Positions 33,327 through 47,100 of a DNA stretch of 64,000 bases are shown here, in pieces (positions within the stretch are counted from its first letter, which is position 1; each line of letters starts with the position of its first letter). Position numbers and translations under genes: made by a program. Below the pieces are notes generated by a model. It saw only the letters and a list, made by a program, of their open reading frames with translations. It did no database searches and was not told the origin of the DNA. This stretch comes from Lycium barbarum. Its lineage: Eukaryota > Streptophyta > Magnoliopsida > Solanales > Solanaceae. The stretch spans positions 112,702,480 through 112,766,479 of the forward strand of contig NC_083345.1 of the NCBI RefSeq assembly GCF_019175385.1, given 5' to 3'.

Positions 33327-34109
33327 CAACAAAACTGATTAGCTGGATTCATGATCAACAAAAATTCTAAAACAATGTAACATTAGTATAAGAAAGTCAC
33401 CTAGAAACTTTTTGACTTGTGTTCTTAATCATTTCTAGTTCAGCTATATAATTTTTTAATCTTATTTTTTTGTTGGTTGTTCCTGAAAAGAGAATCTCAA
33501 GAAACTAATTAAAAAGTACAAAGAGAAATTAATCAAAAGACCTATCAAAAAACAGTCATCCAAGATCATGCATTGGAGTATCTATTTCTAGACATGCATG
33601 TGCAAATCAGATAAAAATCTAGCAAAAAATACCAACAAAGAAGTGCAATAATGAAAGATTAATTGGAAAAAGCACAAAGAATATCCATTTGATCATCTCC
33701 CTGCTTCTTTGTAGAGAGAGAGTTGAAAAGTCAGGTAAGTTGAAAACCCATAAAGAGTATCAAACTCGAAAAAACATGAAAATAAAAAGAAATCAGAAGA
33801 TTGAAGAAAAATGAGGAAGAAGAACATACTGGAAAATCAAAAGCAACGACACCGAGAGAGAGAGAGAGTATATGAGCAATGAAAATAAAGTGGTGCGGTT
33901 TTGTAAGAATTGTACACGCACTAAAAGAAGTAACGAATTACCCATAAACCAGTGATATTTACAACAATATACCTTTCGTCGTACTACGACTCCCACTTAT
34001 TATATAGTTAAATACTGCTAATCTTACATTGCATCTCAACTCTTTGTAAAGCCCATTAAACTCCTATCTGACATTAAAGCAAGTAAGCATTTGGAGCGAC
34101 TAGAATTAT
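33327..34109. other. Upstream region of the HD-ZIP IV relic, no gene seen
   Basis: AT-rich, with a (ga)n tract at 33853-33868. In sense (minus) direction it would be the 5' leader and promoter of the relic. Confidence 0.35.
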
Positions 34110-34202
34110 ACTCCCTCCGTTCCAAAATAAGAATTTTGGAGTGGGCACATCTCTTAAGAAAGTTAATTAAAGACATTAATTAATGGATAATTTGTTAATT
34201 TA

Positions 34203-37200
34203 TGTCACGACCCAACCCCGTAGGCCGTGACTAGTGCCCGATCTGAGCACCCGAACCCATCTATTAAGTATTATCTCAAATTCCATCAACTCATTCTAGT
34301 ATATGGCGGAAGCCGACAAGGCTTTATTTCAAATTTAAGTAATTTCCAGAAAAATTTCGGCAGAGTTTCCTTTGTTTTACGGACTATCCAATATACCCTG
34401 CACGCAGAAAATACCAACAAAAGCCACACAGGGCTAACCAAGCAAGATATAAACATATGCGGACCGGCCGCCTCGGCGTATAGGATCGCCCAAACAACAT
34501 ATGCGGACCGGCCGCCTCGGCGTATGGGATCACCCAAACGACATGTACATACATCCATACAGAAAGACCCTAACCCACAAACATGTCCACAGACCTCTAA
34601 ACAGACCGACAGAATCATATGACGGGACAGGGCCCCGCCGTACCCATGAACGAATATATACAAATGCACTAATAAATATATATACCAAAAGTATAAGCTC
34701 CGGAAAGAGAGGAGCACTCCGAATAGCAGAAAGGGTGTCCTAAACAGGTGGATCACCAGGCTGTGCGTCTGTACCTGCGGGCATGAAACGCAGCCCCCGG
34801 AGAAGGGGGTCAGTACGAAATATGTACTGAGTATGCAAAGCAGAAGGTACAGAAATAAATCTGAATAATAATCGAATCAGATATATAGAAAATAATACAT
34901 ATCAAAATGTTTATTCCCAAAGTATAAATTATGCATAGGGCACTGGAAAATGTGGTCGCCCGCCTGTCGATGGCGCCACAACACAGCATAACACCAGAAA
35001 GTTTCAAATCTCCGAATCCCCGTCACACATCACAACACAGCATAACGCCAAACACAGCATAACGCCAAACATAAGTGGAACCCGGCCCTCGAGCAAGGAG
35101 CACGGTGAACCATAAACACAGCATAACACCGGAATATATCAAAAAGCGCACGACAACAGAACCGGCCCGGGAACCGGCGAACGATATCATAGTAGGCACG
35201 AGCGGAGTAGTGAGGAATCATATGCATAAAATCATTATTATAAATCCGAAGGATAAGTAAAATAGTCATATTTGAAATCGGAGTAATAATTATCACTTTT
35301 TGATTCAAAGTTGTCGAATTTACATAAAGGGCGTCGCGGGACCCACGGACGAGTATAGACCCGAACTGAGTCCGCCTATGAAAAACATACCCATTATACA
35401 TCAAGCAAACTCCTATAAAAATTATTGGAGCGATCCGAGCCTCTATGCGAAAAATATGGCATTCAGAGATTACAAAATTCCTTAAAGCGAACATTTTCCA
35501 TGCGAATTTCGGAAAGCGATTACTTCAAATACATCATGGTTCATATTTCATAAAAACATACATAAGAGTGCCAAAGAATATATATATATGGATCATAACA
35601 TGCTCGGATCTCGAATTTGGAGTTCCCTTAAAGCTCCAATCTAGCCTATGTGAAACTAAGGCACGCCAAAAGAAGGAAGGTTGCTTTACATACCTCAAAC
35701 GCTCTCCAATATGATCCAACTCCAGCTAAGTCCAAACTATGATTCGGGCTGCCCAAGGTCTACAAACAAGCCATAAAATGCCAAACATTAGCTAAAGACT
35801 TTTTGGGCATTAAATTCCAATTTCGCCCTTAACTCTACGGAAATTTGGGCGGCATTTCCCCTGTAAATAGGCTACCCCGAGAATTTAACTCGGCCATATC
35901 AATCAACAACAACAGCAACAACCAACCTAACAACATCAACAACTAATTCGGAAAGCAATACAACAACAATAGCTTTCTTTTTCCACTATTCAACAACTTA
36001 CATAAATTCAATTCGACAACTTACCTTCAAGCCAAAATCGACGCTTATACATTCACATACTAACCCATGCCCCTACCAACAATATTTAAGGACATTCTAA
36101 GCAATTCATACAACATCTCCAATAATCCAAATTTTTCTCCAGCTACCCGAAACAGCCCCCTAACCGAAACAGCCCCTCTAACTTTTTCTTCATTTACAAA
36201 TTATGGTTTGTATTCACAATTCACCTTCTAACAATACTATCTCGTCCATATACCAATTACATTAAATATACAAAAGCCCCCAAATCAGTCCGCAACATCT
36301 ACAACCTCAATTTGAACCAATGAACATTCATTTCCAGCATAAAATTCAAAGCGACGACGATTAAAACATTAAGCGATATTCATTCGCTCATTGTCATATA
36401 ATGTGAACCATTTCAATCAACACTACACATACACATATATGGATGATTCCCAATTGTTCTTCACCTTACAATGATCATAATCAACTAACTAAACATTAAT
36501 TCATAATTTCAATCACAACACAACAACACCCATCACACGCCCAACCCTCATACATATGGCATCCACTTCACCATTCTTTATTTCATGATTTTTAACCATA
36601 ATAAGATACTACAACATGAATATAACCATCATAACACAAGAACAAGATCAAATCTTACCTTTTTATCTTCAACTTCCACAAGCCTAGGGTTTCCACAAGA
36701 TGAGAAATAGTGGATTGATCGCTCCCACAATGCTTCCACGCTACTTAGGGACCTCAATATAGTTGATTTGTGCCAAAGAAATAATTTTTGGAAGGCTAGA
36801 ATTGATCTTGATTTTTTTTTCAACTTGGCCGTGAGGTTGGGGGTTTTCTCCTTCAACTTTTAGATATTTTTTTTTTTGTGGGAAGTGAGAAAGATGAATA
36901 CATGGTCATCTTTTAACTAATATGAAGTGCATTGTTGTCCCTTGGCCCACATTAAATGAGTTGGACCACTTAAAAGATGACACCAAATTGTGTGGGCACC
37001 ACATGGAATTTGTGGATGACTTTCCACTTCTAATTTTATCACTTTTGGTCCCAAATTTTTCCTAATTGATCCATACCAATAAATTCATGCACAACTTATA
37101 TCTCAAAATAAAATCGAAGGTCAAGAATCCCGACTTTGTATCCCGAAATAATTTTGTCCCTAACTTATCGTAATTAATCCAGATTATTCCACTGTACAAA

Positions 37201-37216
37201 AATACGGGTTCTAACA
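34203..37216 (-). repeat. 3' LTR of the young Del/Tekay element
   Basis: 3014 bases, sense ends TGTTAGAACCCG and GGGTCGTGACA. It has two copies of gcggaccggccgcctcggcg near 34458-34520 and the stem-loop block at 34775-34829. The apparently long frames inside are identical in both LTRs and have no recognisable domains, so I treat them as non-coding. Confidence 0.95.
34775..34829 (-). promoter_or_regulatory. Triple stem-loop block, copy 2
   Basis: Sense strand: CAGTAC/GTACTG (34811-34829), five C-G pairs with a 6-nt loop (34794-34809), CTGCG/CGCAG (34775-34793). The middle loop is one base shorter than in copy 1 while the stem is unchanged. Confidence 0.6.
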
Positions 37217-37229
37217 TCCTCCCCCCCTT
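37217..37229 (-). other. Polypurine tract of the young element
   Basis: Sense aagggggggagga stands immediately before the 3' LTR start and would prime plus-strand DNA synthesis. Confidence 0.8.
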
Positions 37230-37319
37230 AAGAACATTCGTCCGCGAATGTTAGATTTATCTCACGGGTCATACAAACAATTTGGGGGAGTTTCCTTCTC
37301 AACTATCACAACCATACAT

Positions 37320-40300
37320 TTATTGATCAAACAACAAAGTCAAATAGAGAATTGGATTACCTGTAGGTTCCGAAAATAAATGAGGATACTTCTTCTTCAT
37401 ATGCTCCTCAGCTTCCCAGGTCATTTCCTCTCGGTTATTGTTCCGCCACAGCACTTTAACAGAAGCCATATCTTTGTTCCGCAACCTTTTTACCTGACGA
37501 TCCAATATGGCTATAGGCTGCTCCTCATAAGATAGCTCCTCTGTGACTTGAATATCATCTACAGGAAAAACTCTGGAAGGGTCACCAATACACTTACGAA
37601 GCATAGAAACATGAAATACCGGGTGTACCGCTCCCAAATCAGCTGGCAGATCTAATTCATAGGCCACCTTGCCTATTGTACGAATAATTTGATACGGCCC
37701 AATATATCTCGGACTGAGCTTCCCTTTCTTGCCGAATCTCATAACACCTTTCATAGGCGACACTTTCAGGAACACCCAATCGCCAATCTGAAACTCTAAC
37801 GGTCGACGTCGTTTGTCAGCATAAGATTTCTGTCGACTCTGGGCCGCTAGCAATCTCTCTCGAATAAGTCTCACCTTATCCACGGCCTGCTGGACCACAT
37901 CTGGACCGATGAACTGAGTCTCACCCACGTCAAACCAACCAATCGGAGATCTGCATTTCCTGCCATACAAAGCCTCATAGGGTGCCATCTGAATACTGGA
38001 GTGGTAGCTGTTGTTATATGCAAACTCAACAAGCGGTAAATGGTCGTCCCAGCTACCCCTGAAATCAATAACGCAGGCACGCAACATATCTTCCAATGTC
38101 TGAATAGTGCGCTCGGCCTGTCCGTCAGACTGGGGATGGAAGGCTGTACTCAGGCTCACCTGGGTTCCCAATCCTTCCTGAAACGATCTCCAGAACCTAG
38201 CTGTAAACTGGGCACCTCTATCGGAAATAACAGACACCGGAACTCCATGAAGTCGTACAATCTCCCTGACATAAAGCCTGGCATAATCCTCAGCTGAATG
38301 GGTGGTCCGAACCGGAAGAAAATGGGCTGATTTCGTCAGCCGATCAACAATAACCCAAATAGAATCATACCTCCGTGGAGTGCGAGGTAGACCTGTAATA
38401 AAGTCCATATTAATGATCTCCCACTTCCACGTCGGTATCTCCATCTCCTGCAATAGCCCACCGGGCTTCTGGTGCTCAATCTTAACCTGCTGGCAATTTG
38501 GACACTGAGCAACGAACTCTGCTATATCTCTTTTCATACCGTCCCACCAATATAGGCATCTGATATCATGGTACATCTTCGTCGACCCTGGGTGAACAGA
38601 ATATCGGGCGTAATGTGCCTCGCCCATAACCTGTCGCCGCAACCCTGCAACGTCAGGTACACACAATCTGCCTCTGTGAAATAACACTCCATTAGGTGAA
38701 ATCTCAAACGGAGTCTTCTCCTGTGCCAGCGCTGCGTCTCTGTACTTTGCCAGAATAGGATCCTCATACTGATGCCGCTTAATATCTTCTGTAATAGAGG
38801 ACTCAGCAATACCTCGAACAGAAACCCCAACATTTCCAGAATCAGCCAAGCGAACTCCAAGACTAGCCAACTGATGAATATCGCGAACCATTTCTTTACT
38901 CTCTGATGGCACGTCTACTAGGCTGCCCATAGACTTGCGGCTGAGTGCATCCGCCACAACATTAGCTTTCCCAGGATGGTAGAGAATGTCAACATCATAA
39001 TCTTTCAGCAACTCTAACCACCTCCGCTGCCGCAAGTTCAGCTCCTTTTGCCTAAAGATGTACTGAAGGCTCTTATGATCTGTATAAATGTCAACGTGAA
39101 CCCCATATAAGTAATGTCTCCACATCTTCAAGGCATGAATGACCGCGGCCAGCTCCAAATCGTGAGTAGGATAATTCTTTTCATGTTTTCTGAGCTGCCG
39201 GGAAGCATAAGCTATCACCCTGCCATGCTGCATCAACACACATCCCAAACCAATACCAGAGGCATCACAATAAATCACATACCCATCTGGACCCTCCGGA
39301 AGAGTCAGGACTGGAGCCGTAGTCAACTTCTCTTTCAGCAACTGGAAGCTACGCTCGCAAGCATCTGACCACTGAAACTTAGCTCCCTTCTGAGTCAGCC
39401 TTGTCAAAGGCGCTGAAATGGAAGCAAACTTCTCCACGAATCTCCGATAATAACCAGCCAATCCCAGAAAGCTACGCACCTCTGTCGGCGTCGTAGGTCT
39501 AGGCCAATTCTTTACGGCCTCGATCTTCTGGGTATCCACCCGGACGCCATCAGCCCCAATAATATGTCCCAGAAATGCCACTGAAGATAACCAGAATTCA
39601 CACTTAGAAAATTTAGCATATAATTCCTGGTGCCGAAGTGTGCCAAGTACCGTCCTCAAATGGTCTGCATGCTCTGCTTCTGACCGAGAATAAACCAGAA
39701 TATCATCGATAAATACGATCACAAACATATCCAAGAACGGTCTGAATACCCGATTCATCAGGTCCATAAATACTGCTGGGGCATTTGTCAGCCCAAAAGA
39801 CATAACTCTGAACTCATAGTGCCCATATCGGGTCCTGAATGCTGTCTTGGGAATATCAGCCTCTCGTACCCGTACCTGATGGTAACCCGATCGCAGGTCT
39901 ATCTTCGAGAAGTACCTGGCACCCTGCAGCTGATCAAACAAATCATCAATCCTGGGGAGGGGATATTTATTCTTGATGGTTACCTTATTCAACTGCCGAT
40001 AATCAATGCACATCCGCAGCGAGCCGTCTTTCTTCCTCACAAATAATACTGGAGCTCCCCAGGGTGACGCACTAGGCCGAATGAAACCCTTCTCCAATAA
40101 ATCTCTCAGCTGCTCTTTCAATTCTTTCAATTCTGCAGGTGCCATTCTGTACGGAGGAATAGAGATAGGCTGAGTGTCTGGCAACAGATCAATAGCAAAC
40201 TCTATCTCCCGTTCGGGAGGTAGACCCGGAAGCTCATCTGGGAATACATCTACAAATTCATTAACCACTGGGACTGACTGAAGAGTCGGTGCCTCTGCCT

Positions 40301-42194
40301 CTAAATCATGAACACGGACCAGATGATAAATATACCCCTTTCTGATCATTTTCTCAGCCTTGAGGTATGAAATAAACTTACCCCTCGGCGATACTGTATT
40401 ACCTGCCCACTCTATAACTGGCTCCCCTGGGAATTGGAATCGGACTATCTTCTTTTGACAGTCAACATTAGCATAGCAAGAAGCTAGCCAATCCATACCC
40501 ATAATCACGTCAAACTCGATCATATCTAACTCTACCAAATCCGCCTTAGTGCAGCGGCCACAGATAATCACGGAACAATCTCTATAAATCTGACTGGCTA
40601 TAACAGAATCCCCTACTGGTGTAGCTACCTCAAAAGGCTCTATCGGTTCGGATTCTATCCCAATTTTATCAGCAACGAGTGGAGATATAAATGATAATGT
40701 AGAACCAGGATCAATCAATGCATACACATCACGAGAGAAAACCAGTAATATACCTGTGACGACATTAGGCGAAGCCTCCTGGTCCTGTCTGCTGGCTAAA
40801 GCATAAATGCGGTTCGAAGGACCGCTAGAACCCGAAGCTCCGCCACGACCCCTGCCGCGGCCTGCTGGTGCTGGAGTACCTCGCCCCGCAGGGCGCATCG
40901 CCACCGAGGCTGAAGATGAACCACCGGCTGACCCGGTAGACTGAGCTGAACTGCCTGTACCACCTCTAGCCGGACAGTCTCTCATCTGATGGCCCTGACG
41001 GCCGCACACAAAGCATGCACCCGTAGCTCGGAAACACTCTCCCGGGTGCTGTCTCCCACAGTAGGAACACAAAGGTCTGGGTGGCCTCATCTGACTGCTG
41101 GAACCTCTGTTCAACTGTGAACCTGAAGCCCTGGAGCTCGGGCCTGCCCCTGAATATCCGACACCCTCAGATCTCCTGCCGGTAAACTGTGGGGGTGTAC
41201 CCCGGCCTGACGGAGGAGGATGTCTGCCTGACTGCTGCTGCTGAGGCTGTCCGCCTCGAGAGTCTCCAGAATAACCTGCGAATCTGGCCCTCTTGGGCGG
41301 CCTCCTGTCCCGATCTCTGCTAGAATAATCAGCTCTATGTCGGTCCTCCATACCTAGGGCATAAGCCTGTAGTCGGGCAATATCCATGTCTGCCTGCAAT
41401 GCCACCGCCATACAGCCATCAATCAAATAGCGGTCTAACCCCATCACGTATCTGTGCATCCGATCGGCCATATCTGCTACTATGGCAGGTGCATACCGGG
41501 CCAAAGAATCAAACTCCATATTATACTCACGGACGCTCCGACCCCTCTGCTGCAGATGCAAAAATCGGTCAACCCGCGCTCGCCGTAACTCTGGGGGCAA
41601 AAAGTGGTGAGTGAAAGCAGTCACGAACTCGTCCCAAGTAGCTGGGGTAGCACCCTCACCCCTGGATAGCTCCCAGGACTCATACCAGTGAGCAGCAACA
41701 TCCCGTAGTCTATGCGAAGCCAACTCAACAGACTCAGTCTCTGAAGCCCTGACCAAATCTAGTGAGCGCCGCATCCCCCGAATAAAGTCATGGGGGTCCT
41801 CGTCGGGCTTAGACCCGTAAAACTCTGGAGGGCCACATAATAGAAACTCTCGAACCCTCAGGCTGTCACGCCTATCGTCATCATCATCATCTCTCCGCCC
41901 GCATCTGCGAGCCTGTCCCGCTACCAGAGTGGTCAATAACTGCACAGCCTCTCTCAGTGTCCTGTCCTCCGCCCCTTGCTGAGGAGCTGGAGGCGCGGGA
42001 GCTGAAGCCCCTGGAGCTAATGGTGAAGCTGCTCCAGACTCCTCTGACGATGAAGACGTAGCAGAGTCGGCTGGCCGGGATGTAATATCACGCATCATCT
42101 GAGCAAGGGTCCGAGTACCCTTCTGAGCCCGGCTGGTCTCTCCTACTACGCCCTTTTTCTTCTGGGCGGCCGTCGCCTTTTTCGGAGGCATCAC
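37320..42194 (-). CDS. Gag-pol polyprotein of the Del/Tekay retrotransposon, intact
   Basis: 1624 residues in one frame with no frameshift between gag and pol. The retrotransposon gag domain is at about 120-235, followed by a Gly/Ser/Arg-rich linker and a CCHC knuckle [14 protein letters not shown] (394-407). The aspartic protease has DPGST (Asp 495). RT has its first Asp at 766 (KIDLRSGY) and FIDD at 828-831. RNase H has Asp 977, Glu 1014, Asp 1039 and Asp 1092. Integrase has His 1194/His 1201 and Cys 1231/Cys 1234 for zinc, then Asp 1264, Asp 1325 and Glu 1361 with the canonical 35-residue spacing. The C-terminus (about 1560-1605, [17 protein letters not shown]) is chromodomain-like and would target integration to heterochromatin. 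All catalytic residues are present. The start is the first ATG after a ~190-base leader, and the second Met is the next codon. Confidence 0.97.
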   Translation of the reverse strand: MMPPKKATAAQKKKGVVGETSRAQKGTRTLAQMMRDITSRPADSATSSSSEESGAASPLAPGASAPAPPAPQQGAEDRTLREAVQLLTTLVAGQARRCGRRDDDDDDRRDSLRVREFLLCGPPEFYGSKPDEDPHDFIRGMRRSLDLVRASETESVELASHRLRDVAAHWYESWELSRGEGATPATWDEFVTAFTHHFLPPELRRARVDRFLHLQQRGRSVREYNMEFDSLARYAPAIVADMADRMHRYVMGLDRYLIDGCMAVALQADMDIARLQAYALGMEDRHRADYSSRDRDRRPPKRARFAGYSGDSRGGQPQQQQSGRHPPPSGRGTPPQFTGRRSEGVGYSGAGPSSRASGSQLNRGSSSQMRPPRPLCSYCGRQHPGECFRATGACFVCGRQGHQMRDCPARGGTGSSAQSTGSAGGSSSASVAMRPAGRGTPAPAGRGRGRGGASGSSGPSNRIYALASRQDQEASPNVVTGILLVFSRDVYALIDPGSTLSFISPLVADKIGIESEPIEPFEVATPVGDSVIASQIYRDCSVIICGRCTKADLVELDMIEFDVIMGMDWLASCYANVDCQKKIVRFQFPGEPVIEWAGNTVSPRGKFISYLKAEKMIRKGYIYHLVRVHDLEAEAPTLQSVPVVNEFVDVFPDELPGLPPEREIEFAIDLLPDTQPISIPPYRMAPAELKELKEQLRDLLEKGFIRPSASPWGAPVLFVRKKDGSLRMCIDYRQLNKVTIKNKYPLPRIDDLFDQLQGARYFSKIDLRSGYHQVRVREADIPKTAFRTRYGHYEFRVMSFGLTNAPAVFMDLMNRVFRPFLDMFVIVFIDDILVYSRSEAEHADHLRTVLGTLRHQELYAKFSKCEFWLSSVAFLGHIIGADGVRVDTQKIEAVKNWPRPTTPTEVRSFLGLAGYYRRFVEKFASISAPLTRLTQKGAKFQWSDACERSFQLLKEKLTTAPVLTLPEGPDGYVIYCDASGIGLGCVLMQHGRVIAYASRQLRKHEKNYPTHDLELAAVIHALKMWRHYLYGVHVDIYTDHKSLQYIFRQKELNLRQRRWLELLKDYDVDILYHPGKANVVADALSRKSMGSLVDVPSESKEMVRDIHQLASLGVRLADSGNVGVSVRGIAESSITEDIKRHQYEDPILAKYRDAALAQEKTPFEISPNGVLFHRGRLCVPDVAGLRRQVMGEAHYARYSVHPGSTKMYHDIRCLYWWDGMKRDIAEFVAQCPNCQQVKIEHQKPGGLLQEMEIPTWKWEIINMDFITGLPRTPRRYDSIWVIVDRLTKSAHFLPVRTTHSAEDYARLYVREIVRLHGVPVSVISDRGAQFTARFWRSFQEGLGTQVSLSTAFHPQSDGQAERTIQTLEDMLRACVIDFRGSWDDHLPLVEFAYNNSYHSSIQMAPYEALYGRKCRSPIGWFDVGETQFIGPDVVQQAVDKVRLIRERLLAAQSRQKSYADKRRRPLEFQIGDWVFLKVSPMKGVMRFGKKGKLSPRYIGPYQIIRTIGKVAYELDLPADLGAVHPVFHVSMLRKCIGDPSRVFPVDDIQVTEELSYEEQPIAILDRQVKRLRNKDMASVKVLWRNNNREEMTWEAEEHMKKKYPHLFSEPTGNPILYLTLLFDQ

Positions 42195-42382
42195 TGAAAG
42201 AAAAACAACAACAGATCAAAACAGAATCATCCTAATAGCACAGTTCTATCGCACGATCTAAGATCAGAAGAAAAGACAACATCCTAAATGTCCTGTAGCC
42301 TCCTGTTTATAGATGTGGTGCACAACACACCGATAAACAAGACTCTACTAGACACGATCTGTGGACACTCCGAGGACAAACC

Positions 42383-42394
42383 GCTCTGATACCA
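42383..42394 (-). other. Primer-binding site (initiator tRNA-Met)
   Basis: Sense tggtatcagagc, the plant initiator-Met PBS, lies four bases inside the 5' LTR end. Confidence 0.9.
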
Positions 42395-42398
42395 CTTC

Positions 42399-45300
42399 TG
42401 TCACGACCCAACCCCGTAGGCCGTGACTAGTGCCCGATCTGAGCACCCGAACCCATCTATTAAGTATTATCTCAAATTCCATCAACTCATTCTAGTATAT
42501 GGCGGAAGCCGACAAGGCTTTATTTCAAATTTAAGTAATTTCCAGAAAAATTTCGGCAGAGTTTCCTTTGTTTTACGGACTATCCAATATACCCTGCACG
42601 CAGAAAATACCAACAAAAGCCACACAGGGCTAACCAAGCAAGATATAAACATATGCGGACCGGCCGCCTCGGCGTATAGGATCGCCCAAACAACATATGC
42701 GGACCGGCCGCCTCGGCGTATGGGATCACCCAAACGACATGTACATACATCCATACAGAAAGACCCTAACCCACAAACATGTCCACAGACCTCTAAACAG
42801 ACCGACAGAATCATATGACGGGACAGGGCCCCGCCGTACCCATGAACGAATATATACAAATGCACTAATAAATATATATACCAAAAGTATAAGCTCCGGA
42901 AAGAGAGGAGCACTCCGAATAGCAGAAAGGGTGTCCTAAACAGGTGGATCACCAGGCTGTGCGTCTGTACCTGCGGGCATGAAACGCAGCCCCCGGAGAA
43001 GGGGGTCAGTACGAAATATGTACTGAGTATGCAAAGCAGAAGGTACAGAAATAAATCTGAATAATAATCGAATCAGATATATAGAAAATAATACATATCA
43101 AAATGTTTATTCCCAAAGTATAAATTATGCATAGGGCACTGGAAAATGTGGTCGCCCGCCTGTCGATGGCGCCACAACACAGCATAACACCAGAAAGTTT
43201 CAAATCTCCGAATCCCCGTCACACATCACAACACAGCATAACGCCAAACACAGCATAACGCCAAACATAAGTGGAACCCGGCCCTCGAGCAAGGAGCACG
43301 GTGAACCATAAACACAGCATAACACCGGAATATATCAAAAAGCGCACGACAACAGAACCGGCCCGGGAACCGGCGAACGATATCATAGTAGGCACGAGCG
43401 GAGTAGTGAGGAATCATATGCATAAAATCATTATTATAAATCCGAAGGATAAGTAAAATAGTCATATTTGAAATCGGAGTAATAATTATCACTTTTTGAT
43501 TCAAAGTTGTCGAATTTACATAAAGGGCGTCGCGGGACCCACGGACGAGTATAGACCCGAACTGAGTCCGCCTATGAAAAACATACCCATTATACATCAA
43601 GCAAACTCCTATAAAAATTATTGGAGCGATCCGAGCCTCTATGCGAAAAATATGGCATTCAGAGATTACAAAATTCCTTAAAGCGAACATTTTCCATGCG
43701 AATTTCGGAAAGCGATTACTTCAAATACATCATGGTTCATATTTCATAAAAACATACATAAGAGTGCCAAAGAATATATATATATGGATCATAACATGCT
43801 CGGATCTCGAATTTGGAGTTCCCTTAAAGCTCCAATCTAGCCTATGTGAAACTAAGGCACGCCAAAAGAAGGAAGGTTGCTTTACATACCTCAAACGCTC
43901 TCCAATATGATCCAACTCCAGCTAAGTCCAAACTATGATTCGGGCTGCCCAAGGTCTACAAACAAGCCATAAAATGCCAAACATTAGCTAAAGACTTTTT
44001 GGGCATTAAATTCCAATTTCGCCCTTAACTCTACGGAAATTTGGGCGGCATTTCCCCTGTAAATAGGCTACCCCGAGAATTTAACTCGGCCATATCAATC
44101 AACAACAACAGCAACAACCAACCTAACAACATCAACAACTAATTCGGAAAGCAATACAACAACAATAGCTTTCTTTTTCCACTATTCAACAACTTACATA
44201 AATTCAATTCGACAACTTACCTTCAAGCCAAAATCGACGCTTATACATTCACATACTAACCCATGCCCCTACCAACAATATTTAAGGACATTCTAAGCAA
44301 TTCATACAACATCTCCAATAATCCAAATTTTTCTCCAGCTACCCGAAACAGCCCCCTAACCGAAACAGCCCCTCTAACTTTTTCTTCATTTACAAATTAT
44401 GGTTTGTATTCACAATTCACCTTCTAACAATACTATCTCGTCCATATACCAATTACATTAAATATACAAAAGCCCCCAAATCAGTCCGCAACATCTACAA
44501 CCTCAATTTGAACCAATGAACATTCATTTCCAGCATAAAATTCAAAGCGACGACGATTAAAACATTAAGCGATATTCATTCGCTCATTGTCATATAATGT
44601 GAACCATTTCAATCAACACTACACATACACATATATGGATGATTCCCAATTGTTCTTCACCTTACAATGATCATAATCAACTAACTAAACATTAATTCAT
44701 AATTTCAATCACAACACAACAACACCCATCACACGCCCAACCCTCATACATATGGCATCCACTTCACCATTCTTTATTTCATGATTTTTAACCATAATAA
44801 GATACTACAACATGAATATAACCATCATAACACAAGAACAAGATCAAATCTTACCTTTTTATCTTCAACTTCCACAAGCCTAGGGTTTCCACAAGATGAG
44901 AAATAGTGGATTGATCGCTCCCACAATGCTTCCACGCTACTTAGGGACCTCAATATAGTTGATTTGTGCCAAAGAAATAATTTTTGGAAGGCTAGAATTG
45001 ATCTTGATTTTTTTTTTCAACTTGGCCGTGAGGTTGGGGGTTTTCTCCTTCAACTTTTAGATATTTTTTTTTTTGTGGGAAGTGAGAAAGATGAATACAT
45101 GGTCATCTTTTAACTAATATGAAGTGCATTGTTGTCCCTTGGCCCACATTAAATGAGTTGGACCACTTAAAAGATGACACCAAATTGTGTGGGCACCACA
45201 TGGAATTTGTGGATGACTTTCCACTTCTAATTTTATCACTTTTGGTCCCAAATTTTTCCTAATTGATCCATACCAATAAATTCATGCACAACTTATATCT

Positions 45301-45413
45301 AAAAATAAAATCGAAGGTCAAGAATCCCGACTTTGTATCCCGAAATAATTTTGTCCCTAACTTATCGTAATTAATCCAGATTATTCCACTGTACAAAAAT
45401 ACGGGTTCTAACA
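42399..45413 (-). repeat. 5' LTR of the young Del/Tekay element
   Basis: 3015 bases, offset 8196 from the 3' LTR and identical except for the two differences noted for the element. In sense orientation it supplies the promoter for gag-pol, but I could not assign a TATA box with confidence. Confidence 0.95.
42971..43025 (-). promoter_or_regulatory. Triple stem-loop block, copy 3
   Basis: Identical to copy 2. In the 5' LTR it lies about 570-625 bases before the LTR end, so it would be in the R/U5 part of the RNA if transcription starts upstream of it. Confidence 0.6.
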
Positions 45414-45861
45414 ATTTATTCTTCTGGTTCTTCCTAAACTTTTCTTAAAACTAGCGATATTTATTGAAGATATGAAAAAATTTTAAAAAAATTAATTAAT
45501 ACATCTTTGGACTTTAAAAAGTGCATTTATTTTGGACCATAAAAAAGCACCAGAAATTCATTCATATTAAAATGGAGGGGGAGGAGTTATTCTTGCATTG
45601 AGGTGGATAAAATGAATTTCAGGATACATTAGTTATACTAATCTTTTTATGGTATATATCATCAAATTTTTGGAGTTAGATTTGGGGCGAGGCATGCAGT
45701 CAGAGCAATGCATGAGAATAGGAGAAATATCTTAATTAAGTTTGGATTCATCGTTATGTGATTTTAATAAAACAGGGGAAGGAGCTGACTGTTAAAAAAA
45801 GCATGAAAAGCAGTTGACCTTAAATAAAGAATAAACAAAGATGTTTGAACGTTTGTTTATA

Positions 45862-46123
45862 CTCCCTCCATATCATATTATTTGATCACTTTACCTTTTG
45901 AACGCACCCTAAGAAATCATAAATAGAAGATGTATTTTACTATTTTACTGCTATCTCTCTCCAATAAATACATTTTAATCAATGTTGACTATTTTCAAGA
46001 ACATTTAATATTAAAGGTAAGATGGGAAATATTTAATTAATTTTATCTTGGTTTTGTAAATGGACAAGTAATTTGGGACATATATTTTTAGTAATATGGA
46101 CAAGTAATATGGAACGGATGGAA
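45862..46123. mobile_element. Stowaway MITE
   Basis: Starts ctccctccatatcatatt after TA and ends tatggaacggatggaa before TA: 262 bases with inverted ends and a TA target duplication. AT-rich, non-coding. Confidence 0.75.
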
Positions 46124-46237
46124 TAATAGTTGTAGCTAAGTGATGGTTTTAGATCTGTTAGTTGAAATGCTTAATTATAAATACGTTCCTTGAGTATTGG
46201 TTGATGAATGATGAAGCTGTTGCGTTGAATTTAAATT

Positions 46238-46473
46238 AAGTTAATTAAAGACATTAATTAAATGATAATTTGTCAAGATCACCCTTTTTGCTTCTTCCCA
46301 AACTTTTCTTAAAACTAGAGATAGTCAATCTTGAGATTTGATTATCGTTGAAAAGTCATTAAAGAGGAGTAATTTAAAAAAAAAAAAAAAATACATCTTT
46401 GGAGTTTGAAAATTCATTCATTTTGGACCATAAAAAAGTACTAAAAATTTATTTACATTGGAAAGGAGGTAAT
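46238..46473. mobile_element. Paralog of the MITE that received the LTR retrotransposon
   Basis: agttaattaaagacattaat, gataatttgt and cttcccaaacttttcttaaa follow each other here without interruption, as in the flanks of the young element. A poly(A) run (16 A) lies at 46376-46391. Confidence 0.6.
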
Positions 46474-47100
46474 ATAAAAGAACCAGGTATCTTGAAGATA
46501 ATTTATGCTTATAATGTATCTCTGGTCAAATTACTTAATCATACGATTAATCTCTAATTTTATAGAGGCTTTTTATAAGTTGCTACATTATATTAAAAAA
46601 TAAGTTGACAATTGGGATTTCGCTTAAAATATTTCTCCAACAAGATATCAAAAATTTAATATTGACGGTGCATTGCGTGAGTACCCAGATATAAATACAT
46701 AAACTGTGGCCTAAGACTCAATTACATATGTTCATCATTTACATATTTCATATTCTGAACATGAACATTATACTGTAGTCTATCATGGATACTAAGCATT
46801 ACTATCATGAGACATGAAATCATAAATTGTTTATTGAATTTAGAGTATTAACTGTTTATAGACATTTGGTGGTTCATAACTCAGATTCGTGGAATATCAA
46901 ATATGGGCATACATAGATTACGTAAAGACTAGTAAGATGAAAAGGGGAAGAAGAGAGAAAGAAATTCAAATTTTGAAATTCAAAAGTGGGAGGGGAAGGG
47001 GATCTTTAAAAAAAAAAAAAAAATATTCACTCCCAAGTTTTTAATATTTATAATCAGATTCATTTTCACTTAATGTTTGTTGACTTAAGAGTTAAATTAT
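46474..47100. other. AT-rich sequence, nothing recognised
   Basis: No coding signal. A poly(A) run lies at 47009-47023. Confidence 0.4.

Larger units (their letters stand above)
34203..45413 (-). mobile_element. Complete young Del/Tekay Ty3/gypsy retrotransposon
   Basis: 11.2 kb with LTRs at 34203-37216 and 42399-45413, flanked by the 5-bp target duplication attta (34198-34202, 45414-45418). The LTRs differ by one substitution (C at 37104 versus A at 45301) and one T-run length (nine versus ten T near 36815 and 45010). PBS, PPT and one uninterrupted gag-pol frame are present. Everything needed in cis for mobility is visible, so it could be an active or very recently active copy. Lineage is from the long LTRs, domain order and C-terminal chromodomain. 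Confidence 0.95.
34110..45590. mobile_element. Stowaway-like MITE split by the young LTR retrotransposon
   Basis: The left part 34110-34202 opens ctccctccgttccaaaataa after TA. The right part 45419-45590 ends in aaaatggagggggaggag. Joined without the retrotransposon and one attta, it is a ~265-base element. A paralog at 46238-46473 shows the uninterrupted arrangement across the insertion point. Confidence 0.6.

Noticed and set aside
34227..35714. Frames of 131, 156 and 154 codons in the LTRs, repeated exactly at 42423-43910
   Set aside because: They are duplicated only because the two LTRs are nearly identical. They overlap each other on both strands, lack recognisable domains and are not kept in the more diverged LTR copies.
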